Shown in pieces: positions 1 to 5,887 of a DNA stretch of 5,887 bases (position 1 is its first letter; every line of letters begins with the position of its first letter). Made by a program: the position numbers and the translations under genes. Below the pieces are notes generated by a model. That model searched no databases. It was not told the origin of the DNA and worked only from the letters and a program-made list of their open reading frames with translations. This stretch comes from an uncultured Allomuricauda sp. (lineage in GTDB: Bacteria > Bacteroidota > Bacteroidia > Flavobacteriales > Flavobacteriaceae), in contig CALDPL010000510.1 of NCBI GenBank assembly GCA_937911965.1, positions 1-5,887 of the forward strand, read 5' to 3'.

Positions 1-1137
1 CGTATTGTTCAAAGTTTGAAAAAGGCTGGTACCAGCAATCCCGTTTTTGTTTTGGATGAAATTGATAAAATTTCAGCAAGCAATCAGGGCGACCCATCAT
101 CGGCGATGCTCGAGGTGCTTGACCCCGAACAAAACAATTCATTTTATGACAACTTTTTGGAACTGGGTTACGATCTTTCAAAAGTAATGTTTATCGCCAC
201 ATCCAATAGTTTGAGTACCATTCAGCCCGCATTGCTGGACCGGATGGAAATTATAAACGTTACGGGCTATACCATTGAAGAAAAAGTGGAAATCGCAAGG
301 CAGCACTTGTTCCCCAAACAACTCAAGGAACACGGCCTGACCTCCAAGGACCTGAAGATCGGCAAACGCCAATTAGAAAAGATCGTAGAGGGGTATACCC
401 GGGAATCCGGGGTCCGTGGATTGGAGAAACAACTGGCCAAAATGGTCCGATATGCGGCCAAATCCATTGCGATGGAGGAAGAGTACAGGGTCGCTGTCAA
501 CGCGGAGGATATTGAAAAGATCCTGGGCCCGGCCCGGTTGGAACGCGACAAATACGAGAACAACGAGGTGGCCGGGGTGGTCACCGGCCTGGCTTGGACC
601 GCAGTGGGGGGCGACATTCTGTTCATAGAATCCATTCTCTCCAAGGGAAAAGGGCAGTTGAACATTACCGGAAACCTTGGAAAGGTGATGAAGGAATCCG
701 CCACCATTGCCCTGGAGTACATCAAATCCAATGCCGAAGCCTTTGGGTTGGGTTCCCTGGTGTTCGAAGATTATAACGTGCACATACACGTCCCGGAAGG
801 GGCCACCCCAAAGGATGGTCCCAGTGCGGGCATTACCATGTTGACCTCCTTGGTATCCCTGTTCACCCAGCGCAAGGTCAAAAAAAGTCTGGCCATGACC
901 GGGGAGATCACCCTCAGGGGCAAGGTACTGCCCGTCGGGGGGATCAAGGAAAAGATCTTGGCGGCCAAAAGGGCAAAGATCAAGGAGATCATCCTCAGTG
1001 CGGAGAACCGGAAGGATGTCACGGAAATAAAGGAAGAGTACCTCAAGGGACTCACCTTCCATTATGTGAACGATATGAGCGAGGTCATCGAATTGGCGAT
1101 CACGGACCAAAAAGTAAAAGGGGCCAAAAAACTTTGA
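1..1137 (+). CDS. lon: Lon ATP-dependent protease (endopeptidase La), C-terminal half, 5' truncated by window edge
   Basis: Lon degrades misfolded and regulatory proteins in the cytoplasm using ATP. The frame is open from base 1 ([10 protein letters not shown]...), giving 378 residues of a protein usually near 800. The N-terminal substrate domain and Walker A are therefore outside the window. Visible in order: Walker [10 protein letters not shown] (43-69), sensor 1 with the FIATSN motif (about 190-210), the arginine-finger region LLDRMEII, the sensor-2 helix [10 protein letters not shown], then the S16 protease domain. The catalytic Ser lies in PKDGPSAG (codon 823-825) and the catalytic Lys in [10 protein letters not shown] (codon 922-924), so the Ser-Lys dyad is intact. 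The C-terminus ends with a short basic tail (KVKGAKKL). An internal TTG at 16 is not the start, because homology continues upstream of it. GC content and codon use change sharply near base 300 although the protein is continuous. The family call is certain; continuity of the DNA is less so. Confidence 0.97.
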   Translation, partial: RIVQSLKKAGTSNPVFVLDEIDKISASNQGDPSSAMLEVLDPEQNNSFYDNFLELGYDLSKVMFIATSNSLSTIQPALLDRMEIINVTGYTIEEKVEIARQHLFPKQLKEHGLTSKDLKIGKRQLEKIVEGYTRESGVRGLEKQLAKMVRYAAKSIAMEEEYRVAVNAEDIEKILGPARLERDKYENNEVAGVVTGLAWTAVGGDILFIESILSKGKGQLNITGNLGKVMKESATIALEYIKSNAEAFGLGSLVFEDYNVHIHVPEGATPKDGPSAGITMLTSLVSLFTQRKVKKSLAMTGEITLRGKVLPVGGIKEKILAAKRAKIKEIILSAENRKDVTEIKEEYLKGLTFHYVNDMSEVIELAITDQKVKGAKKL

Positions 1138-1161
1138 ACCCTTGAACCAATTTAGAAACCC

Positions 1162-1875
1162 ATGAAAAAAATCACCATTGCCCTGGATGGACACTCCTCC
1201 ACCGGGAAAAGTACCATTGCCCGACGACTGGCCGCCGCCCTGGGCTATGTATACGTGGACACCGGGGCCATGTACCGTGCTGTGACCCTGTTTGCCCTAG
1301 AGCGGGGACTGATCGACGAGCAAGGGGAAATCGACCTGCCGGGGCTCGTGGGATCCCTGTCCGAGGCCAGCCTGGAGTTCATTCCGGACGCCGACAGTGG
1401 GCGCTCCCATATGCACCTGAACGGAAGGAACGTCGAACGGGAAATCCGGACCATGAGGGTCTCCAACCTGGTGAGCAAAGTGTCCGCCATAGCCGAGGTC
1501 CGGGAGATGTTGGTGGAAATGCAGCAAAAAATGGGGCAGAAAAAGGGCATTGTGATGGATGGAAGGGACATAGGCACCGTGGTCTTCCCTGAGGCGGAAC
1601 TCAAACTCTTTTTGACGGCCTCCCCGGAAACCCGGGCCGCCAGGCGGTACAAGGAACTGCTCGATAGGGGGGAGGATGTCGGGTATGCCGAGGTCCTGAA
1701 AAATGTACAGGAACGGGACCGGATCGATTCCACCCGGGCCATATCCCCCTTGAAAAGGGCCAAGGATGCCATAGCCTTTGACAACAGTGACATGGGGCTG
1801 GAGGAGCAGTTTGAACGCATCCACTATTACGCCCTTAGGCTGATCCAGAAGCTCAGCGACCAGGGCGACAAGTGA
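1162..1875 (+). CDS. cmk: (d)CMP kinase (cytidylate kinase)
   Basis: Cmk phosphorylates CMP and dCMP to the diphosphates with ATP, a cytoplasmic step in pyrimidine salvage and in recycling CMP from RNA and lipid turnover. The 237-residue protein fits the family's length of about 225-235. Visible motifs are a P-loop DGHSSTGKST (residues 9-18), the NMP-binding stretch YVDTGAMYRAVT (31-42), a DGRDIGTVVFP segment (133-143), Arg-rich LID residues near 157-162, and the C-terminal signature with RDRIDSTR (185-192), SPLKRAKDA (195-203) and DNS (207-209). The P-loop in the form HSSTGKS is typical of Bacteroidota Cmk. The ATG at 1162 places the P-loop at the expected distance from the N-terminus. No Shine-Dalgarno sequence is seen. 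The gene starts 24 bases after lon with no obvious terminator between, so readthrough from lon is plausible. It converges on lysM. Confidence 0.97.
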   Translation: MKKITIALDGHSSTGKSTIARRLAAALGYVYVDTGAMYRAVTLFALERGLIDEQGEIDLPGLVGSLSEASLEFIPDADSGRSHMHLNGRNVEREIRTMRVSNLVSKVSAIAEVREMLVEMQQKMGQKKGIVMDGRDIGTVVFPEAELKLFLTASPETRAARRYKELLDRGEDVGYAEVLKNVQERDRIDSTRAISPLKRAKDAIAFDNSDMGLEEQFERIHYYALRLIQKLSDQGDK

Positions 1876-1885
1876 AATGATTCCC

Positions 1886-1939
1886 TTAAAAAGAAAGCCC
1901 GGGCCCCGGGGACATCCAAAAATCCCAAGAGGCCCGGGC
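1886..1939 (-). terminator. GC-rich hairpin, likely intrinsic terminator of lysM in the convergent cmk/lysM gap
   Basis: The arms gcccgggcc (1897-1905) and ggcccgggc (1931-1939) are perfect 9-base inverted repeats around a 25-base loop. The loop holds a further palindrome, ccccgggg (1904-1911, sharing its first two bases with the left arm). Read on the minus strand, the stem is followed at once by TTTCTTTTTAA, the T-rich tract expected of an intrinsic terminator. On the plus strand the stem is followed by gttcaccc and then A-runs, so it is a poor terminator for cmk. I therefore assign it to lysM, whose stop codon is 21 bases away. The arms are themselves near-palindromic, so several alternative foldings are possible. 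Confidence 0.6.
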
Positions 1940-1959
1940 GTTCACCCAAAAAAATCCTA

Positions 1960-2340
1960 TCAGAGGTTTGGGATCACCAAAACCTGATCGGGATGGATCA
2001 CATCCGGATTCTTCAGGATATTGGTGTTGGCTTCAAATATTTTTTTGTACTTCATGGGATCCCCGTAATAATGTTTGGAGATCTTGCTCAGGGATTCCCC
2101 GCTCTTGACCGTGTGCCTGTGGTAGACCGAATCGTCCTCCACGGTGATGTTGGCCTTTATGTCCGAGGGTTTCTCGCCCCCGATTTCCTTGATCTTGTCC
2201 CAAAGAATGTTCTTTTCATAAGGGGTCGCGGCCATTCCCTTGATCTTTAGGATGCCCCCTTCCTCAACGACATCCCCGTTCCTTATGTTCAACTTTAGAC
2301 CCAGGTCCAATACGGGTTGGTACTTTGCTTTTGTGCTCAT
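1960..2340 (-). CDS. lysM: BON/LysM-domain protein (Kbp/YgaU-like, 'peptidoglycan-binding protein LysM')
   Basis: This is a small 126-residue protein. Residues about 5-70 look like a BON-type domain ([23 protein letters not shown]..., ending near ITVED). Residues 75-126 form one LysM domain with the hallmarks [28 protein letters not shown] and [10 protein letters not shown]. The arrangement matches E. coli Kbp (YgaU), a cytoplasmic potassium-binding protein of BON+LysM type; the potassium role here is inferred by homology only. No signal peptide is visible with the chosen start, so despite its usual name, cell-wall binding is uncertain. I chose the ATG at 2340 because [14 protein letters not shown] is the family's normal N-terminus. 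In-frame ATGs at 2406 and 2397 would add up to 22 residues from AT-rich intergenic DNA. The upstream bases (taactataaaaatc) lack a Shine-Dalgarno sequence, as usual in Bacteroidota. It is convergent with cmk and divergent from rpsA. Confidence 0.92.
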   Translation of the reverse strand: MSTKAKYQPVLDLGLKLNIRNGDVVEEGGILKIKGMAATPYEKNILWDKIKEIGGEKPSDIKANITVEDDSVYHRHTVKSGESLSKISKHYYGDPMKYKKIFEANTNILKNPDVIHPDQVLVIPNL

Positions 2341-2423
2341 GATTTTTATAGTTAAAATTAGAGTCTTCAATATAATAAAATGCGGCCATTTTCCCATTAA
2401 AATCACCCATTACTTTATTGCAT

Positions 2424-2457
2424 CAAAGCTTTGGTCCCGTATTGTTTGTGAATCAAA
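2424..2457 (-). promoter_or_regulatory. Possible Bacteroidota-type promoter for lysM
   Basis: On the minus strand, AAGCTTTG (2431-2424) differs by one base from the TAnnTTTG -7 box. A TTTG (2457-2454) lies 22 bases upstream as a -33 element. The predicted transcript would begin near 2417-2420 and give a leader of about 80 bases. The spacing is slightly long and the -7 box is imperfect, so this is a weak call. It overlaps the rpsA promoter region on the opposite strand, including the rpsA -33 box side, so the two promoters could interfere with each other. Confidence 0.3.
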
Positions 2458-2475
2458 TAATTAATTGTATTTTTG
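2445..2475 (+). promoter_or_regulatory. Bacteroidota-type promoter of rpsA
   Basis: A -33 box TTTG (2445-2448) and a -7 box TATTTTTG (2468-2475, an exact TAnnTTTG) are separated by 19 bases. This is the spacing expected for the primary sigma factor of Bacteroidota. Transcription should start about 5-7 bases after the box, near 2480-2482, giving an rpsA leader of about 108 bases. Both boxes match exactly, and a highly expressed ribosomal gene lies downstream. Confidence 0.75.
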
Positions 2476-2532
2476 CACACCTTTTTGGCAAGGAAGCAAG
2501 GAAAAAAGGGACCGTAAACGGATAAAAATCAC

Positions 2533-2569
2533 TTTCGCATCGATTGTCGCGCCCTTGTAGAATGCGAAA
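2533..2569 (+). promoter_or_regulatory. Hairpin in the rpsA 5' leader, candidate translational control element
   Basis: The arms tttcgcat (2533-2540) and atgcgaaa (2562-2569) are a perfect 8-base inverted repeat with a 21-base loop. The hairpin ends 20 bases before the rpsA ATG. No T-run follows, so it is not a terminator. In E. coli, S1 represses its own translation through a structured leader; a similar role here is inference. Upstream in the leader is a purine-rich stretch with a short repeat, gcaagga (2488-2494 and 2496-2502). An ATG in the 3' arm (2562) opens an 11-codon frame that ends at 2597, just past the rpsA start. Confidence 0.35.
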
Positions 2570-2589
2570 TACAAATTTTAGATCAGCAA

Positions 2590-4422
2590 ATGGCTGAAGA
2601 AAAAACAAATGTTGAGGTGGAAGAAACCACCGCAACCGTGGAAAAGGAACAGACACTTCCCCAACGGGACCCTCAGGAATTCCTGGACAGTTTTGATTGG
2701 GACAAGTACGAGGAAGGAATTGAACGCGTCGATGACAAGAAACTGAAGGAATTCGAGACCTTGGTCGAGGAGAACTTCGTGGACACTGCCGATGAGGAAG
2801 TGGTCCAGGGGACCGTGGTCCACATGACGGACCGAGAGGCCATCATCGACATCAATGCCAAATCCGAAGGGGTCATTTCCCTGAACGAGTTCCGATATAA
2901 TCCGGACCTTAAGGTCGGGGACAAAGTAGAGGTGCTCATCGATATCCGTGAGGACAAGACGGGACAATTGGTACTCTCACACCGTAAGGCGAGGACCATC
3001 ATGGCCTGGGAGCGCGTTAACGACGCCCACGACAAGGAGGAGATCGTCACCGGTTTCGTCAAGTGCAGGACCAAGGGGGGCATGATCGTCGATGTATTCG
3101 GGATCGAGGCCTTTTTGCCCGGTTCACAAATCGATGTCAAACCCATCAGGGACTACGATCAATACGTGGGCAAGACCATGGAGTTCAAAGTGGTCAAGAT
3201 CAACCATGAGTTCAAGAACGTGGTGGTTTCCCACAAGGCTTTGATCGAAGCGGATATAGAGGAACAGAAGAAAGAGATCATTGGCCAATTGGAAAAAGGC
3301 CAGGTATTGGAAGGCGTGGTCAAGAACATTACCTCCTATGGAGTGTTCATCGATCTTGGCGGAGTGGATGGATTGGTCCACATCACCGACCTCTCCTGGA
3401 GCAGGATCAACCACCCCAACGAAGTGGTGGAACTCGATCAGAAGCTCAATGTGGTCATCCTTGATTTTGACGACAACAAATCCAGGATCCAATTGGGTCT
3501 GAAACAATTGGAAAAACACCCATGGGATGCCCTTGGGGACGATATCAAAATAGGGGACCAGGTCAAAGGAAAAGTAGTGGTCATTGCCGACTACGGGGCC
3601 TTTATCGAAGTTGCCGAAGGCGTGGAAGGCCTGATACACGTTTCCGAAATGTCATGGTCCACCCATTTGAGGTCGGCCCAGGATTTTGTAAAGGTCGGGG
3701 ACGAAGTGGATGCCGTGGTCTTGACAATGGACCGGGAAGATCGCAAAATGTCTTTGGGCATCAAGCAATTGACCCCGGACCCATGGACCGATATCACTTC
3801 CAAATACCCAGTGGGATCCAGGCATAAGGGAATCGTCAGAAACTTCACCAATTTCGGCGTATTCGTCGAGTTGGAGGAAGGCATCGACGGACTGATCTAT
3901 ATTTCGGACCTGTCCTGGACCAAGAAGGTCAAGCATCCCTCCGAGTTCGTCACCGTGGGCGATACCTTGGAGGTTGAGGTCCTTGAACTGGATGTCGATG
4001 GCCGTAAATTGAGCCTGGGACACAAACAGACCACTGAGAACCCTTGGGACAAATACGCCGAGGACTTTGCCGAGGGCACCGTTCACGAAGCTGCCATTGC
4101 AGAAGTCGTGGACAAAGGGGCCACCATCAACTTCAACGAGGACATTGTGGGCTTTGTGCCTTCAAGACATATGGAGAAGGAAGATGGCAAGAAGTTGGTC
4201 AAAGGAGAACAGGCCGAGTTCAAGATCATTGAGTTCAACAAGGACTTCAAACGGGTTGTGGCCAGCCACACCGCGATCTTCAGGGAACAGGAAGAGCACA
4301 ATGTCAAGGCTGCCAAGAAACGCGCCTCCTCATCCGATGAGGCAGCGCCGACCCTTGGGGATGCCAATGCACAATTGCAGGCATTGAAGGATAAAATGGA
4401 GGCCGCTTCAAAGAAGAAGTAA
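2590..4422 (+). CDS. rpsA: 30S ribosomal protein S1 (bS1)
   Basis: S1 binds mRNA on the 30S subunit and helps place the start codon, especially on mRNAs without a Shine-Dalgarno sequence, as in Bacteroidota. The 610-residue protein has an acidic N-terminal region (1-68) and six S1 (OB-fold) repeats at about 70-134, 151-217, 238-307, 324-394, 411-481 and 498-563. Repeats 3-5 are the most canonical, with the pattern YGVFIDL...DGLVHITDLSW or close variants (250-270, 335-356, 422-443). Repeats 1, 2 and 6 are divergent; 1 and 2 dock on the ribosome in characterised S1 proteins. The tail (564-610) is charged, with a QLQALKDKME helix and a terminal KKK. The ATG at 2590 is the first in frame after the leader and gives the normal length. 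It has its own promoter, leader hairpin and terminator, so it is probably monocistronic. Confidence 0.98.
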   Translation: MAEEKTNVEVEETTATVEKEQTLPQRDPQEFLDSFDWDKYEEGIERVDDKKLKEFETLVEENFVDTADEEVVQGTVVHMTDREAIIDINAKSEGVISLNEFRYNPDLKVGDKVEVLIDIREDKTGQLVLSHRKARTIMAWERVNDAHDKEEIVTGFVKCRTKGGMIVDVFGIEAFLPGSQIDVKPIRDYDQYVGKTMEFKVVKINHEFKNVVVSHKALIEADIEEQKKEIIGQLEKGQVLEGVVKNITSYGVFIDLGGVDGLVHITDLSWSRINHPNEVVELDQKLNVVILDFDDNKSRIQLGLKQLEKHPWDALGDDIKIGDQVKGKVVVIADYGAFIEVAEGVEGLIHVSEMSWSTHLRSAQDFVKVGDEVDAVVLTMDREDRKMSLGIKQLTPDPWTDITSKYPVGSRHKGIVRNFTNFGVFVELEEGIDGLIYISDLSWTKKVKHPSEFVTVGDTLEVEVLELDVDGRKLSLGHKQTTENPWDKYAEDFAEGTVHEAAIAEVVDKGATINFNEDIVGFVPSRHMEKEDGKKLVKGEQAEFKIIEFNKDFKRVVASHTAIFREQEEHNVKAAKKRASSSDEAAPTLGDANAQLQALKDKMEAASKKK

Positions 4423-4444
4423 GCGAACCTTCAAACCAAGACCT

Positions 4445-4476
4445 AAGCCCCGCTGGAAACAGTCGGGGCTTTTTTT
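4445..4476 (+). terminator. Intrinsic terminator of rpsA
   Basis: The arms aagccccg (4445-4452) and cggggctt (4464-4471) form an 8-base-pair stem. It continues through ctg/cag (4453-4455 and 4460-4462), with one unpaired T at 4463, to a GAAA tetraloop (4456-4459). A run of seven T (4470-4476) follows. The hairpin lies 22 bases after the rpsA stop and just upstream of the pyrR promoter. Confidence 0.92.
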
Positions 4477-4481
4477 GTGCC

Positions 4482-4511
4482 TTTACCATTCTAAAGAATT
4501 GATTACTTTTG
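4482..4511 (+). promoter_or_regulatory. Bacteroidota-type promoter of pyrR-pyrB
   Basis: TACTTTTG (4504-4511) is an exact TAnnTTTG -7 box. The best -33 candidate is TTTA (4482-4485), one base off TTTG, with an 18-base spacer. Transcription should start near 4516-4518, leaving a leader of only about 20 bases before the pyrR ATG. The position directly after the rpsA terminator fits a separate transcription unit. Confidence 0.6.
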
Positions 4512-4537
4512 TGTACAACAGAGTCGGTCTCGCACAC

Positions 4538-5074
4538 ATGGGTCAAAAAGTATTGCTCACTTCAAAGGAAATCAACATCATACTCCACCGGCTGGCGTGC
4601 CAGCTCTTGGAAAACCATCTGGATTTCAAGGAAACCGCCCTTGTGGGGATTCAGCCCAGGGGGGTGTTTCTTGCCGAAAGGCTGGCCAAGATCCTCAAGA
4701 CCGAATACGGGGTCAAGGATATTGCCCTCGGCTTTTTGGACATCACTTTTTTCAGGGACGATTTTGGAAGGGGGGAAATCCTAAGGGCCAATAGCACCAA
4801 AATGGAATTTTTGGTGGAGGACAAAAAAGTGGTCTTCATCGACGATGTGCTGTATACGGGAAGGAGTATCAGGGCCGCCTTGACGGCCATACAGTCCTTT
4901 GGTCGTCCGCGGAGCATCGAACTGTTGACCCTGATCGACAGAAGGTTCAGCAGGCACCTGCCCATACAGCCCAATTATAGGGGAAGGCAGGTGGATGCGA
5001 TAGGTGATGAGAAGGTAAAGGTGATGTGGGAAGCGAACGACGGGGAGGATTTGGTTTATTTAGTCAGCAAATAA
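4538..5074 (+). CDS. pyrR: PyrR: bifunctional pyr operon regulator / uracil phosphoribosyltransferase
   Basis: PyrR is a type I phosphoribosyltransferase. In Bacillus it binds pyr mRNA in response to UMP/UTP, and it can also convert uracil and PRPP to UMP. This protein has 178 residues, the family norm. Visible features are the N-terminal GIQPRGVFLAERLA segment (37-50), the DITFFRDDF region (68-76), the PRPP-binding motif VVFIDDVLYTGRSIRAAL (98-115) and the late LIDRRFSRHLPIQPNYRG stretch (132-149). I chose the ATG at 4538 because it gives the family length and the standard N-terminus (MGQKVLLTS). An upstream in-frame start at 4475 would begin inside the rpsA terminator. It is followed after 6 bases by pyrB, a classic pyrR-pyrB pairing. 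The short leader leaves no room for a Bacillus-style attenuator, so how or whether it regulates is unclear. Confidence 0.95.
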   Translation: MGQKVLLTSKEINIILHRLACQLLENHLDFKETALVGIQPRGVFLAERLAKILKTEYGVKDIALGFLDITFFRDDFGRGEILRANSTKMEFLVEDKKVVFIDDVLYTGRSIRAALTAIQSFGRPRSIELLTLIDRRFSRHLPIQPNYRGRQVDAIGDEKVKVMWEANDGEDLVYLVSK

Positions 5075-5080
5075 AAGGGT

Positions 5081-5881
5081 ATGGGTGAATTGAGTGTAAA
5101 TCATTTGTTGGGAATCAAATACCTGAACAAAAAGGACATAACGCTCATTATGGAAACCGCGGACAATTTCAAGGAGGTGATCAACCGGTCCATCAAAAAG
5201 GTGCCCACCTTGAGGGACGTGACCATTGCCAATATATTTTTCGAGAACAGCACCCGCACCAGGCTTTCCTTTGAACTGGCGGAAAAAAGGCTGTCGGCGG
5301 ATGTGGTGAATTTTTCTTCCGCAAACAGTTCGGTGAAAAAAGGAGAATCGCTCATGGACACCGTAAACAACATCCTGGCCATGAAAGTGGACATGGTCGT
5401 AATGAGGCACAGCAGTGCCGGCAGTCCCCATTTTCTGTCCAAAAATATCGAAGCCAATGTCATCAACGCCGGAGACGGCACCCATGAACACCCCACCCAG
5501 GCACTTTTGGATGCTTTTTCCATCAGGGAAAAGTTGGGCGATGTAGCGGGCAGAAAAGTTGCCATTATCGGCGACATCCTTCATTCCCGGGTGGCGTTGT
5601 CGAATATTTTTTGCCTGCAAAAACTGGGCGCCGAAGTAATGGTATGCGGACCGACCACATTGATACCCAAATATATTCATACCTTGGGCGTGCGTGTGGA
5701 GCATAATCTGCTAAACGCGTTGAACTGGTGTGATGTAGCAAATATTCTCCGCATTCAATTAGAAAGGCAGTATATCGCTTATTTCCCGTCATTACGCGAG
5801 TACACCATGATGTATGGCGTTACCATGCCCGAAACCGGTGTGAGCCGCCTGGTTGGCGTGAAAATGGATGAAGTTGCTTAG
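5081..5881 (+). CDS. pyrB: Aspartate carbamoyltransferase catalytic subunit, 3' end replaced by an SMC-like tail
   Basis: PyrB condenses carbamoyl phosphate with aspartate, the first committed step of pyrimidine synthesis. Visible residues are the carbamoyl-phosphate loop FFENSTRTRLSFE (53-65), the mobile loop SSVKKGES (83-90), Arg109 in VVMRH, the HPTQ motif (137-140), Arg170 in HSRVALS, and the aspartate-binding LRIQ (223-226). All are intact, and homology runs to REYTMMYG (239-246). The family then continues for about 60 more residues, including an HPGP-type motif (HPLP in E. coli) and the closing helices, to about 305-310 in total. Here the frame instead reads YGVTMPETGVSRLVGVKMDEVA and stops at 266. 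As written, the enzyme lacks part of its aspartate-binding site and is probably inactive. Other frames past 5800 do not restore the lost part. The start at 5081, 6 bases after pyrR, gives the normal N-terminus. An assembly join is the likeliest cause. Confidence 0.9.
   Translation: MGELSVNHLLGIKYLNKKDITLIMETADNFKEVINRSIKKVPTLRDVTIANIFFENSTRTRLSFELAEKRLSADVVNFSSANSSVKKGESLMDTVNNILAMKVDMVVMRHSSAGSPHFLSKNIEANVINAGDGTHEHPTQALLDAFSIREKLGDVAGRKVAIIGDILHSRVALSNIFCLQKLGAEVMVCGPTTLIPKYIHTLGVRVEHNLLNALNWCDVANILRIQLERQYIAYFPSLREYTMMYGVTMPETGVSRLVGVKMDEVA
5807..5881 (+). other. Apparent 3' end of an smc gene joined in frame to truncated pyrB
   Basis: Codons from 5813 read YGVTMPETGVSRLVGV followed by KMDEVA and a stop. 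SMC chromosome-segregation ATPases end with this pattern: in family members a YGVTM, a variable E, GVS followed by K or R, and a short V-rich acidic end. The switch from PyrB falls within about 5807-5824, where both proteins could read MYGVT, so a short shared word may have bridged them. This recognition is from memory of the family, not a search. Confidence 0.7.
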
Positions 5882-5887
5882 AAATTA

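Noticed and set aside
373..1194. Long open frame on the minus strand opposite lon
   Set aside because: It is antisense to a clearly conserved gene, matches no family I recognise, and is explained by the high-GC codon pattern of lon on the plus strand.
2341..2406. Longer lysM start at 2406 adding a hydrophobic 22-residue N-terminus that resembles a membrane anchor
   Set aside because: The added residues come from AT-rich intergenic DNA, and the family normally begins at [14 protein letters not shown]. The relatives are cytoplasmic BON/LysM proteins without a signal sequence.
2590..4422. Repeated internal DNA similarity in rpsA as a possible duplication or repeat array
   Set aside because: It reflects the normal six S1 domain repeats of this protein, and the overall length is normal for the family.
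4475..4537. Upstream in-frame pyrR start at 4475
   Set aside because: It would begin in the T-run of the rpsA terminator and before the predicted promoter. The start at 4538 gives the usual length of 178 residues and N-terminus.
4516..4537. CAGAG sequence in the pyrR leader as a PyrR-binding loop
   Set aside because: Only a five-base resemblance and a 3-base-pair stem (gag/ctc) are visible. The extended stem and hexaloop of known PyrR-binding RNAs are absent.
5060..5704. Long open frame on the minus strand opposite pyrB
   Set aside because: It is antisense to conserved PyrB motifs, with no recognisable domain and no promoter or start context.

Overview
The window looks like core-genome DNA from a flavobacterium (Bacteroidota, probably Flavobacteriaceae), with GC of about 50-56% over most of its length. 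Three things point there. The proteins have the family's typical wording: the Lon C-terminal half, a six-domain S1 with a Lys-rich tail, and a BON/LysM protein starting [14 protein letters not shown]. Two intergenic regions carry the Bacteroidota promoter type (TTTG, then TAnnTTTG). Start codons lack clear Shine-Dalgarno sequences. A moderately high-GC marine genus in the Muricauda/Robiginitalea range is an inference from composition only.

Layout, left to right. Positions 1-1137 hold the 3' half of lon (protease La), cut by the window edge. After 24 bases comes cmk (1162-1875, CMP kinase). A GC-rich hairpin separates cmk from a convergent minus-strand gene, lysM (1960-2340), which encodes a small BON+LysM protein like E. 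coli Kbp/YgaU. A divergent 249-base intergenic region (2341-2589) follows, with a well-formed promoter and a hairpin-bearing leader for rpsA (2590-4422, ribosomal protein S1). A strong intrinsic terminator (4445-4476) ends rpsA. A new promoter then starts a pyrR-pyrB unit (4538-5074 and 5081-5881) for pyrimidine salvage, regulation and synthesis.

The genes are housekeeping: protein quality control, pyrimidine nucleotide supply (Cmk, PyrR, PyrB) and translation initiation (S1). I see no mobile element, CRISPR array, defence locus, tRNA or rRNA, and no convincing undescribed system.

The most unusual signal is at the right end. The pyrB reading frame is normal aspartate carbamoyltransferase up to about residue 244, then switches to about 20 residues that read like the C-terminus of an SMC chromosome-segregation ATPase (YGVTMPETGVSRLVGV...) and stops. 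The PyrB C-terminal part with the HPGP-type motif is missing. At the left end, the first 300 bases of lon have 41% GC (GC3 44%) against 56% (GC3 73%) in the next 300, with no break in the protein. Together these suggest that the ends are chimeric (assembly joins between related genomes) or, less likely, recombinant. Neither end should be taken as true genome structure without read support.
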